From the NCBI RefSeq assembly GCF_001637325.1, contig NZ_LRXL01000053.1:1-64000 (forward strand): a DNA stretch of 64,000 nucleotides. The letters run 5' to 3'. The notes under the pieces are model-generated. The model was not told where the DNA came from and searched no databases. It saw only the letters and a program-made list of their open reading frames with translations. The DNA comes from Cochleicola gelatinilyticus. GTDB taxonomy: Bacteria; Bacteroidota; Bacteroidia; Flavobacteriales; Flavobacteriaceae. Shown piece by piece: positions 17,804-26,028 of the stretch. Every line of letters starts with the position of its first letter. Within the stretch, counting starts at the first letter, position 1. The translations under genes were made by a program, and so were the position numbers.

Positions 17804-17940
17804 TCTACTCCCCCTTTTTAATTTCGCGTTTGCGTACACCCTTTCCTATAACCCTTACTTTAGGTGTTTATATGTTGGTTTTATGCTTATATAGATTGTT
17901 GTGTTTCATACAAAAACAAAAAATCAGATGAAGTAATATT

Positions 17941-18159
17941 ATGAATAAATATAGAAATTTAGATGGCGATTCAGGAGTTGATTCTTATGAAATTGGTAAT
18001 GACTATATAACTGTAAAGTTTAATAAAAACTACAGAACTTATACATACAGCTATGCTAAAGCTGGAGAGAATAATGTTGAAGAAATGAAAAGTCTTGCAA
18101 TAAATGGTGCGGGTTTAAATGCCTTTATTAATAAATATGTAAGAAATTTATTCGATTAA
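17941..18159 (+). CDS. KTSC-domain small protein
   Basis: 72 residues. The pattern 'SYEIGNDYITVKFNKNYRTY', 'YSYAKAGENNVEEMKSLA' and terminal 'GLNAFINKYVRNLF' matches the KTSC domain, a short module found alone or at the C-terminus of some lysyl-tRNA synthetases and phage/defence-linked proteins. Molecular role unknown. It is the first gene of a tight five-gene cluster (next ATG eight bases after the stop). Base composition is clearly more A/T-rich than the flanking core genes, consistent with transfer. Confidence 0.75.
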   Translation: MNKYRNLDGDSGVDSYEIGNDYITVKFNKNYRTYTYSYAKAGENNVEEMKSLAINGAGLNAFINKYVRNLFD

Positions 18160-18167
18160 AATATAAA

Positions 18168-18419
18168 ATGATGAAAGAAAAAATAGAAAATGCAGGAAAA
18201 AACCTTAAGACAATTCTAATAGACTACACGGAAAAAGATGGAAGTAATGAAGGGTGGCGTGAAGTAGAACCATATAGTTTTAGAGAAAAAAAGGGTGAAA
18301 CATATTTTTACGGTTATGATATAAAGAAAGGTGGAATTAGAGGGTTTATTTTGAATACCATCAATGACATTGAAGAGACAGAGAATACTTATAATCCAAG
18401 ATGGACAGTTGAATTTTAA
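18168..18419 (+). CDS. Stand-alone WYL-like domain protein
   Basis: 83 residues resembling only the ligand-sensing WYL domain: 'KTILIDYTEKDGS', 'WREVEPYSFREKKGETYFYG', 'YDIKKGGIRGFILNTINDI' and the tail 'YNPRWTVEF', corresponding to the usual Y..., R.veP, g.wYl.ayd, R.frldRi and f.Pr elements. No helix-turn-helix is present, so it is not a complete WYL transcription factor. WYL proteins often regulate or activate defence systems by sensing nucleic acids or nucleotides. Only three bases separate it from the ATPase gene, suggesting it acts with that protein. Confidence 0.7.
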   Translation: MMKEKIENAGKNLKTILIDYTEKDGSNEGWREVEPYSFREKKGETYFYGYDIKKGGIRGFILNTINDIEETENTYNPRWTVEF

Positions 18420-18422
18420 ATT

Positions 18423-20834
18423 ATGAATACATCCGATTTCAGAAAAACATTAATAAGTATTGCAGAAGGAGATGGCAGCAATTTACTTTCAAAAGTAATT
18501 GCCTACTATTATCCAAGTTTAGATTTTTCTAGTAGAGAAAATCTATTTGAGAGTTTGTTAAACAGGTTAAAATTATTAAATGAAGATTCATCTTTTGATT
18601 TTGAAAAATTAAAAACAGAAATAGAATCTGATGAACAAATAATAAATCTAAAGGAATACAAAGGTAAAGACTTCAGAATAAAAGAAATTGAAATTTCCAA
18701 TTTGAGAGGTATTCCGCAAGTTGATGAAGACAATCCTATACCTTATGGAATCGGACTATTAGATGATGATGGAGAAATTAACAATGCGATAATTTTAGCC
18801 AATAATGGTGTAGGTAAATCTTCTGTATTTGCAGGGCTTGAAATGATTTATGCTCAAGAAATTGGTGAGAAAAAACTAAGGACTTTTAATCCGGATAGTT
18901 TAAAGCACGAAGGATACAATAAGTATCTGAAAAATGTAAATAATGAAGCTAAACCAATATGCAAAGTAAAAACTGTAGATGGTGATTATAGTTTAGAAAA
19001 TGTAATTCTAAAAAATAAAGAAGTATTAAACTTGCTTAATCCCCAATCTCATTTTATTTCAGAGTATGATGTTATTAGAAATGGCCAGATTACTTACTAT
19101 GGAAATAAAGAAAATACAATTCATAATATTGTTGCAGAATCTTTAGGTTTAAGTGAGTACTTAAATTGCTTAGAAATTGCAGAACAAATTCCAAAGTATA
19201 GAAGAAGTAAAGAAACAACTGCAAAAAATAGAATTTCAAAAGAAATAGAAAGTAATAAGACCCTCATAAAAAATAACATAGCTGTTATTGAGAATAGGGA
19301 TTTGCAATTGAAAGAGCTCAAAGAACAAGGAAAAACTCAAAACACACCTCTTAAAAGTTCTGAACTCAATATTTTAAATGAGCTTATAATAAAAACACCA
19401 AAATCTTTAATAGACAATATCAATGTAACCGAAAGTATAAAGCAATTCAATATTCTCTTCGAACAGTATTCAAGTATAGAAACAAGCAAGATGGCTTCCA
19501 TAGAACGACAGTTTTTAGAAGCTGGAAATAATTTACTGCACGATTTTGATGATTGTCCATATTGCAAAAATTCTAATTTGACATTAGAAGAAATGAAAAT
19601 ACAGGTTGAGAGTAGGTTACTGGAACTTAACAAAATGAGTAAACTCAACAAAGAAATTACCGAAAGTTATAAAAAAACAATAGGTGAGTTATTAAATACA
19701 TTTCAAAACTTTAGAAATGTATATAACTTTATAGAGATTGATAGAACAGAAATAAACTCAATACTTAGTTCAAAACAAGCATTGGAGACTGAGGAGCATT
19801 TATATATTATTTTAGCCCCTATAGTGAATGATGAGAAATTGATTAATCACATAAAAGACCTATCCGAAAGAACCTTACTTACAGATGATGACTTCAACAA
19901 ATTAGCAAACTTATTAAAAAATAATTCATCATTGTTTGGTGATTTCTTAGATAATACAAAAAAACAAATATCCGATTTATTCAAAATTAGAACTGAAGCA
20001 TTAGAAAATGAAATAGAAAGCCTTTCAAATAATGCTTCACTTCCATTAGAACAAACAATTTTAAATCTAGAAAAAGAAATAAAAGAATTAGAAGAACAAA
20101 TAAAAACTGCAACTGAAAATAATGAGACTTTAAAACAAGATGAAGAAAAGGCAATTGAACTAGTTGAGTTTGTATTTCAAATTAAGAATGAAATTGAAGT
20201 TTTCAATACGAAACTAAGAGTAAAAGTAAATTCAATAGTAGAAACTAATTTCAAAGCATTTAAAGAACCACTTGAAAAAATTCTGAACGATTATTTTCAA
20301 GATGACCCAAATTTAAAGTTAAACATAGATCTAAAAGAAACCCCTTATGAAATTGATGGTGAGACATTATATTCTAAAATAATAGTTGCAGAAATTATGG
20401 ATAAGACTAATCCTGATAGAGTGACTACACCTGATCAATATTTCAATACATTTCGATACAAATTATTTAGTTTAATGGTTGGGCTAAGTATTGCATTAGC
20501 TTCAAGGAAAAAATATAAAGTAAATATACCTTTAGTTATAGATGATTTGTTTTACGGAAGTGATTTCGTGAGCAAAAATACGTTTTCAAAATTTATCCAA
20601 GACTTAGTGATTTTGTACTACGCGCATACACCAGATATGCCTTTACAGATAATTTTATTCACTCATGATAATTTTATTTATAAAAATGCTATTGAAGGTA
20701 TAAGTTATTTACCTGAAGGTCATAAAGAAATATATTTAGAAAACACTATTAAATCCAGAATGTTTCCTCCTAAGGATAAAGTAGAAGAGAAAAGTAAAAC
20801 AGGTTTTAAATACTGGAATCTTATAAATAACTAG
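18423..20834 (+). CDS. Rad50/SMC-like AAA ATPase with zinc-hook CxxC
   Basis: 803 residues. Walker A 'ANNGVGKSS' (about 126-134; the first Gly is Ala), long coiled-coil-prone segments (about 260-310 and 520-580), a central CPYC (378-381) placed like the Rad50 zinc hook, then an ABC-ATPase C-terminal lobe: signature-like region about 678-697 ('LFSLMVGLSIALASRKK'), Walker B 'IPLVIDD' (702-708; Asp-Asp instead of Asp-Glu) and an H-loop His in 'LFTHDN' (748). This is the layout of chromosomal and defence SMC/Rad50-like ATPases that sense or move on DNA. The N-terminal ~85 residues precede the ATPase fold and are unrecognised. Not a match I can name to LmuB, GajA or JetC. Confidence 0.8.
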   Translation: MNTSDFRKTLISIAEGDGSNLLSKVIAYYYPSLDFSSRENLFESLLNRLKLLNEDSSFDFEKLKTEIESDEQIINLKEYKGKDFRIKEIEISNLRGIPQVDEDNPIPYGIGLLDDDGEINNAIILANNGVGKSSVFAGLEMIYAQEIGEKKLRTFNPDSLKHEGYNKYLKNVNNEAKPICKVKTVDGDYSLENVILKNKEVLNLLNPQSHFISEYDVIRNGQITYYGNKENTIHNIVAESLGLSEYLNCLEIAEQIPKYRRSKETTAKNRISKEIESNKTLIKNNIAVIENRDLQLKELKEQGKTQNTPLKSSELNILNELIIKTPKSLIDNINVTESIKQFNILFEQYSSIETSKMASIERQFLEAGNNLLHDFDDCPYCKNSNLTLEEMKIQVESRLLELNKMSKLNKEITESYKKTIGELLNTFQNFRNVYNFIEIDRTEINSILSSKQALETEEHLYIILAPIVNDEKLINHIKDLSERTLLTDDDFNKLANLLKNNSSLFGDFLDNTKKQISDLFKIRTEALENEIESLSNNASLPLEQTILNLEKEIKELEEQIKTATENNETLKQDEEKAIELVEFVFQIKNEIEVFNTKLRVKVNSIVETNFKAFKEPLEKILNDYFQDDPNLKLNIDLKETPYEIDGETLYSKIIVAEIMDKTNPDRVTTPDQYFNTFRYKLFSLMVGLSIALASRKKYKVNIPLVIDDLFYGSDFVSKNTFSKFIQDLVILYYAHTPDMPLQIILFTHDNFIYKNAIEGISYLPEGHKEIYLENTIKSRMFPPKDKVEEKSKTGFKYWNLINN

Positions 20835-20838
20835 GATA

Positions 20839-21819
20839 ATGGAAAAAGAAACTAACTGGATTATAAGGAATTTATTGTGGATATTTTTAATTGCTTTAAT
20901 TGGTTTATTTAGCCTTCAATGGTATTCATTAAATGAAAATATTAATACTGTTAAAACAGAAGCAAAAAAACAATTAATAAGACTTGAAAATTCAAAAACG
21001 AACTTAATTCAACTAGAGGATATTGAAAGGGATAGTTTAAACTATATTTTTAATGCAACAGATATAGTAAAAATCAATAAAAATTTAGACGCCCTCGCTT
21101 CTGAAATATATCAGGAAAGAAATAAAGCGGAAGCTATTATTGATAAAGACATTGACAGGCTTAATCTATATATGGCTATAGGTATAGGTTTTTTAGCATT
21201 GCTGGGAGTTTTTATCCCGATTTTGGTAAACATACTGTCTAATGATGATTTAAAGAAGAAACAAAAAGTGCTAGGTGAGAAGCTTCTTAAAATAGTTGAC
21301 AAGGTTAAAGATTTAGATAAAGAAGAGCTAAAACAAGCAATTATAAATGCTAATCAAGCTATAGAAAAAAGTAAAGAAATTGAAGAATTGAGAACTAAGA
21401 CTGATGACATATTACCAAAGCTATCGGTAATATCATTACAAATTGCAATTCATAGATTGTTTAATCAAAGTTCTTTAGCCTTAAATGATTCTAAAGATGA
21501 AACCAATGAACTATTTGTTGGTCTCTTTAGTGACATTAAATTACAGTTGGAAAAATGCAAAAATGATTCGTTATTACTAATTCAAGATAATCCAAATCTA
21601 TATCAAACTATAGTAGACTTAACTAAATTGTTAGATGATAGCTCTTTTAAATATACATCATATATCTATAGCCGTGAAATTGAGAATAAAGCTGAAAATA
21701 CAATTAGCAGCTTAGTTACTCTTTCAAAAAGTACAGAAAGTAATCAAGAAGAAAATTATAAAAAAACGTTTGGAACATTAGATGCTTTAATAAATGAAAT
21801 AAAAGATACAGATGCTTAA
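20839..21819 (+). CDS. Two-TM coiled-coil membrane protein
   Basis: 326 residues, not recognised as a known family. Predicted helix one spans about 9-27 ('NLLWIFLIALIGLFSLQWYS'), helix two about 110-132 ('LYMAIGIGFLALLGVFIPIL'). The loop between (28-109) is charged and helical, and the C-terminal 190 residues are Lys/Glu-rich helical or coiled-coil, most simply cytoplasmic. Sits between the ATPase and nuclease genes, four bases after the first and overlapping the second by eight bases. A membrane anchor or sensor for the cluster is a reasonable inference, loosely like membrane subunits of other anti-phage systems, but no motor or pore motif is seen. Confidence 0.7.
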   Translation: MEKETNWIIRNLLWIFLIALIGLFSLQWYSLNENINTVKTEAKKQLIRLENSKTNLIQLEDIERDSLNYIFNATDIVKINKNLDALASEIYQERNKAEAIIDKDIDRLNLYMAIGIGFLALLGVFIPILVNILSNDDLKKKQKVLGEKLLKIVDKVKDLDKEELKQAIINANQAIEKSKEIEELRTKTDDILPKLSVISLQIAIHRLFNQSSLALNDSKDETNELFVGLFSDIKLQLEKCKNDSLLLIQDNPNLYQTIVDLTKLLDDSSFKYTSYIYSREIENKAENTISSLVTLSKSTESNQEENYKKTFGTLDALINEIKDTDA

Positions 21820-22837
21820 ACTAGATCAAAAACTTAAACGAGTAGAAATAAAAGATTTCGAATTAAACAATGATATTGTATTCACTTATTTTGATAATCT
21901 ACCTTCTTCTGAAAGAGATGATAAATTTATCCGTGCATTATATATAGGGGTATTAGCATTAATGGAAGATCGATTTTCTGCTTTTTTATCTAAAACATCC
22001 AATGAATTAGGTACAGAATTGGAAAGTTTGAAGATGATTTTTGAAATGAAAAAAGAAGTATTTTATAAATCAACCATTAAAGGAACTTTAGCAGAAGATG
22101 ATATAGCTGAATTTTTAAATGAGTATTTCAAGTCTAAACGAATGAAAGATGTTGCATTACTCACTGGAAATTCAGCAGGTGAATTACCTAGAAATAAAAC
22201 GGGCGATATAATTTGTGAAATTAACGGAGAGAGTGATTTAAAAATTGCAATTGAGTGTAAATTTGATAAAAGCGTTAAGTTAGGAGAAATAGAATCTAAA
22301 AATATATTTACTCGAAAGACTGATACAGCTTGGAGTCAACTTATAGAATCAAACGCCAATAGAAACTCTAAAGTAAGCCTCATAGTTTATGATATTTCAC
22401 TAGTTGATAATTCAATTTTAAAATTTACAGATAGCGTTGGTTATATTCCCGAAGTTGGATTTGTTTCAATTGTAGATTCACAAAAAGGAGATTATAACAA
22501 TTTAATTATAGCATATATGTTAGCTCGTGACATTGCTATAAATGCAAAAGATATAGAGTTAGAAAAGGATGTTTTAGCTATACTTATCACCCGTATAATT
22601 AAAGATATAAATGAAATTACAACAATAAAAGTTTTAGTTGAACGCAATATCGATAACAACAAAGACATATTAAAACAGATTGAAAAATCAATGCTATTGA
22701 TGGATTTTAATCAAAAATACTTAACTCAATTTCTACAAACTGGAACATTAACTAAAAAAGATTTATTGGATTTTTATTCTGGAGAAGGAGTTAAAGACCA
22801 ATATAAACTAATAGAAAAAGATATTAATAAATACTGA
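21812..22837 (+). CDS. PD-(D/E)XK-type nuclease-like protein
   Basis: 341 residues, family not recognised. The middle has the signature of a restriction-endonuclease-like fold: an upstream Glu (about E95 in 'KGTLAEDDIAEFL'), 'NKTGDIICEI' (D132), then 'LKIAIECKFD' (E148-x-K150) and a Gln downstream in 'TAWSQLIE' (Q176), i.e. D-Xn-ExK plus QxxxY-like elements. Residues 1-90 and 230-341 are helical. It starts inside the stop of the membrane protein gene (ATGCTTAA), so the two are translationally coupled. In a defence interpretation this is the effector or DNA-cutting subunit. Confidence 0.72.
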   Translation: MLKLDQKLKRVEIKDFELNNDIVFTYFDNLPSSERDDKFIRALYIGVLALMEDRFSAFLSKTSNELGTELESLKMIFEMKKEVFYKSTIKGTLAEDDIAEFLNEYFKSKRMKDVALLTGNSAGELPRNKTGDIICEINGESDLKIAIECKFDKSVKLGEIESKNIFTRKTDTAWSQLIESNANRNSKVSLIVYDISLVDNSILKFTDSVGYIPEVGFVSIVDSQKGDYNNLIIAYMLARDIAINAKDIELEKDVLAILITRIIKDINEITTIKVLVERNIDNNKDILKQIEKSMLLMDFNQKYLTQFLQTGTLTKKDLLDFYSGEGVKDQYKLIEKDINKY

Positions 22838-22860
22838 ATTGAAAAAAATACGAAAACACA

Positions 22861-22985
22861 ACAATGTATAAAAATAATAGCGGTTTAATCCCTAAAACCA
22901 AACAAGGTGAATATTGAAAAGGCTTGTGTTTAAACGAAAAGTTAGTGAGTGAAAATCCGCTACGAGCCATATACAAACACGTTAC
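22861..22985. repeat. Fold-back intergenic element (left of cyanophycinase-like gene)
   Basis: Two nested pairs can form a stem: TGTATA (22865-22870) with TATACA (22970-22975), and TAGCGG (22878-22883) with CCGCTA (22957-22962). A further pair AAACACAA / TTGTGTTT lies near 22854-22861 and 22924-22931. The motif ACAATGTAT-AAAAATAA recurs after the next gene (from 24253). The arrangement resembles recombination-cassette (attC-like) or repeated 3' elements, but I cannot prove either. Confidence 0.4.
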
Positions 22986-23016
22986 CATACATTTAAGAAA
23001 AACCATTCCCCAATCT

Positions 23017-24240
23017 ATGACCGTTATCAAATTGACATTTAGAATTCTTAAAGCCCTATCCGTATTTTTACTGCTAATTTCGGTAATTTCTTGTCAAAAG
23101 TCAGAAAGTAAATCGAATACAACTAAAAGTCATTCTATCGGACCAAAAAATGGAGCATTAATGATTGGTGGTGGAGGAATGACAGACGAAATGTGGCAAG
23201 TCTTTTACGATTTGGCTGGTAAAAAATCTGCTAAACTTGTTGTAATCCCAACTGCATTTGATGAAAACTCGATAAACTACGACCCAGAATTTAAAATTTT
23301 GGAACGACAATTTAAAGCTCGTGGCTTTGATGATATTCAATTTATGCACACAAGGGATACGTTGGTAGCAGATAGCGATGAATTTATACAACCTTTAAAA
23401 AGTGCAACCGCAGTTTGGCTTACTGGTGGCAGACAGCACAGAACAGCAGATACTTATGTAAATACTTTAACACATGCGGAGTTGAACAAGGTGTTAGAAC
23501 GTGGTGGAATAATTGGAGGACATTCTGCGGGAGCATCAATTCAAGGTTCTTATTTAGCTCGTGGTGGTAGAGATTTGAATGGAAGCTATAGAATAATTAG
23601 TAATCCAGAAATCGGATTTGGTTTTGTTACAAATTCAGCTTTTGACCAACATCATTTAGAAAGAAATCGACATTATGATATGTTTGATTTGTTAAAAATT
23701 AGACCTGAATTATTAGGAGTTGGAATAGACCAAAATACCGCTGTTTTAGTGCAAGGAAATGAGTTTGAAGTAATAGGCGACAAATATGTTGCAATTTATG
23801 ATGGTACATTTTGGTCTAATTATTTCAACGAAATTGATACACTCAAATCTGGAGAAAACAAGTTTTATTTTTTAAAAAATGGCGATAAATATAATCTAAA
23901 GGAGCGACGAGTTCAGCGAAATAAGTTTTTAAAGCCAAAAACCATTACTTCTGCCGAACAAAAGGAATATTTAGGCACTTATTTATTCGAGAAAAGTAAG
24001 GTGTTTTGGAATAACATAGTAATTGACAATGACACTTTGAAATTCCAAGTTGTGCGCAGAAATATAGTTCGTGACCCAATTCCGATTTACGCATACGAAA
24101 AAGATCTTTTTTATGACACAGATGCCGAATTTTGGTTTCACTTTAAAAGAGATAGTTTAGGAAATATTATTGGATTTGATAAAAAAAACCATCAATTTAT
24201 AGGTGGTTTAAACCAGAAGTTTAATAAAGTTGTGGAATAA
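23017..24240 (+). CDS. Cyanophycinase-like peptidase S51 lipoprotein
   Basis: 407 residues from the ATG at 23017, which gives a lipoprotein signal peptide ('LKALSVFLLLISVISC'); the longer frame from 22924 places 31 extra residues before it and is disfavoured. The catalytic domain has the S51 nucleophile elbow 'IIGGHSAGASIQG', 'VWLTGGRQHRTADTY' and 'FGFVTNSAFDQHHLERNRH'. Such enzymes hydrolyse beta-Asp-Arg or related peptides. The C-terminal ~120 residues look like an extra domain. Probably exported to the envelope. It is separated by 179 bases from the five-gene cluster and flanked by similar fold-back elements, so it may be an independent cassette. Confidence 0.85.
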   Translation: MTVIKLTFRILKALSVFLLLISVISCQKSESKSNTTKSHSIGPKNGALMIGGGGMTDEMWQVFYDLAGKKSAKLVVIPTAFDENSINYDPEFKILERQFKARGFDDIQFMHTRDTLVADSDEFIQPLKSATAVWLTGGRQHRTADTYVNTLTHAELNKVLERGGIIGGHSAGASIQGSYLARGGRDLNGSYRIISNPEIGFGFVTNSAFDQHHLERNRHYDMFDLLKIRPELLGVGIDQNTAVLVQGNEFEVIGDKYVAIYDGTFWSNYFNEIDTLKSGENKFYFLKNGDKYNLKERRVQRNKFLKPKTITSAEQKEYLGTYLFEKSKVFWNNIVIDNDTLKFQVVRRNIVRDPIPIYAYEKDLFYDTDAEFWFHFKRDSLGNIIGFDKKNHQFIGGLNQKFNKVVE

Positions 24241-24593
24241 AAATGTATGGTGACAATGTATTCAAAAAATAACGCTACTCATTGCTAACACGATGATTTC
24301 GGCGTTTTCAGAATGTCGCCAAATTTTAAAATTTGGCTTATAGAATAAACATAAAAATTTCCGTTCATCTTATCATATAATTATTCCTATAATTAATCGT
24401 GTTCAACCATTACCAGCAAGACATGTTATAATATATGACCTTTAAAAATTATACCATCACAAAAGGATGTGCCTTTGGTGTAAACCACAAATCTATTAGC
24501 TTTGCTTATTGTGTACTTTTTGAACATCGAATCACACGTATATTTTCATTTTATAGCATACACCTCACCCCTAACCTCTTTAAAAAATAGTTT
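24241..24593. repeat. Gene-free region with inverted repeats after the cyanophycinase-like gene
   Basis: 353 A/T-rich bases without a supported gene. It opens with ACAATGTAT-TC-AAAAAATAA (from 24253), similar to the element at 22861, and has an 8-bp inverted repeat AACACGAT (24287-24294) / ATCGTGTT (24396-24403), plus AACGC / GCGTT at 24271 and 24301 and a local AATTTTAAAATT palindrome. This may be the right border of a mobile segment. No copy of the tRNA-Leu 3' end is found here. Confidence 0.4.
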
Positions 24594-25937
24594 ATGAACG
24601 AAGTTATTTGCCCCAATTGTAAAAAAGCTTTTAAAGTTGATGAAGCTGGATTCGCTGACATTTTAAAGCAGGTTCGTGACCACCAATTCGAAGAAGAACT
24701 TAATAATCGTTTAGCCCTTGCAGAAAAGGAAAAAGTTAGTGCCGTTGCTCTTGCCCAAGCCAACATTAAAAACGCTTTGCAGGAAGAATTGGCTAAAAAA
24801 GATACCGAACTGGCAGAGCTAAAAAACAAAAGTCATAGGGAACTAACTGAAAAATTAGCGAGTAAAGACAAGGAATTGGCTGAATTGCGTTCTAAAAACA
24901 GCACCGAACTTGCAGAGAAATTAGCGACGAAAGAAGCAGAGCTCGCTGAAATGCGATCTAAGATTCATAGTTCGGAGGTTCAAAAGAAATTAGAAGTTTC
25001 TGAAGCAGTGAAAGCCATCGAGAAAGAACGCGACACCCTTGCCAGTACTTTAAAAATTAAAGAAACCGAATCGCAATTGCTCGAAAAGTCGATCCAAGAA
25101 CAGTTTACACATAAACTGGTGGCTAAAGAGGAAACTATTAGAATGAAAGACGATGAAATTGCACGCTTAAAAGATTTTAAACAGAAGCTTTCCACTAAAA
25201 TGGTAGGTGAAACACTCGAGCAACATTGTGAAACAGAATTTAATAAACTTAGAGCGACCGCCTTTCAAAATGCTTTTTTTGAAAAGGACAATGATTCTAG
25301 CCGGGGAAGCAAAGGGGATTTTATTTATAGGGAAACAGACGATGCCGGCAATGAAATCATTTCTATTATGTTTGAAATGAAAAATGAAAATGACGAAACT
25401 GCCACCAAAAAAAGGAATGAAGATTTTTTCGCTAAACTCGATAAAGATCGAAATGACAAAAAGTGTGAATATGCCGTTCTAGTTTCATTATTAGAAGCCG
25501 AAAACGAATTTTATAATACTGGAATCGTAGATGTCTCTTATAAATACAAGAAAATGTATGTGGTGCGGCCTCAGTTTTTTATTCCTATAATTACCCTGCT
25601 CCGCAATGCGGCTATGAATTCTATGCAATACAAAGCTGAATTAAACTTAATGCGAAATCAAAACATAGACATTACCAATTTTGAAGATAAAATAAACATA
25701 TTCAAAGAAGGGTTTGCCAGAAATTACGATTTGGCGAGTCGTAAATTTAAAACTGCTATCGATGAAATAGACAAAACCATTTCTCACCTTCAGAAAACCA
25801 AAGCCGCTTTATTATCTTCAGAAAATAACCTTCGCCTTGCTAACAACAAAGCAGACGATCTCACCATTAAAAAGTTAACACACGGAAATCCAACCATGAA
25901 GGCACAATTTGACAACCTTTCAGATAAGAATAAATAA
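24594..25937 (+). CDS. DUF2130 family protein (restriction-endonuclease-like)
   Basis: 447 residues. An N-terminal zinc-ribbon-like '[10 protein letters not shown]', a long Lys/Glu-rich coiled coil (about 30-205) with imperfect repeats of the type '[11 protein letters not shown]', then a C-terminal domain with '[20 protein letters not shown]' and '[10 protein letters not shown]', where the D...ExK pattern indicates a PD-(D/E)XK-like fold. DUF2130 proteins are widespread and uncharacterised. It may be part of the accessory region or the first core gene after it; codon use looks closer to the core genes than to the 18-23 kb operon. Confidence 0.85.
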   Translation: MNEVICPNCKKAFKVDEAGFADILKQVRDHQFEEELNNRLALAEKEKVSAVALAQANIKNALQEELAKKDTELAELKNKSHRELTEKLASKDKELAELRSKNSTELAEKLATKEAELAEMRSKIHSSEVQKKLEVSEAVKAIEKERDTLASTLKIKETESQLLEKSIQEQFTHKLVAKEETIRMKDDEIARLKDFKQKLSTKMVGETLEQHCETEFNKLRATAFQNAFFEKDNDSSRGSKGDFIYRETDDAGNEIISIMFEMKNENDETATKKRNEDFFAKLDKDRNDKKCEYAVLVSLLEAENEFYNTGIVDVSYKYKKMYVVRPQFFIPIITLLRNAAMNSMQYKAELNLMRNQNIDITNFEDKINIFKEGFARNYDLASRKFKTAIDEIDKTISHLQKTKAALLSSENNLRLANNKADDLTIKKLTHGNPTMKAQFDNLSDKNK

Positions 25938-26028
25938 AACACACACAGTTAGTTAAAAATCATATACCTTATTAAAGAATCGATTCACCTAAAAAGTTAA
26001 TAAGCACATTAAGCTAAAATCCCCTGCA

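Noticed and set aside
17870-17940. Promoter of the five-gene operon
   Set aside because: TTG near 17875 and TAGATTG near 17892 are only about 14 bp apart and the -7 box lacks one T; not convincing.
17157-24593. Integrase or transposase of the island
   Set aside because: None of the ORFs in the region has tyrosine or serine recombinase or DDE features; any integrase must lie elsewhere or be lost.
24241-24593. Right-hand attachment site matching the tRNA-Leu 3' end
   Set aside because: I searched by eye for the AGTCCCATTCCGGGTAC core after the island genes and found no copy in the window.
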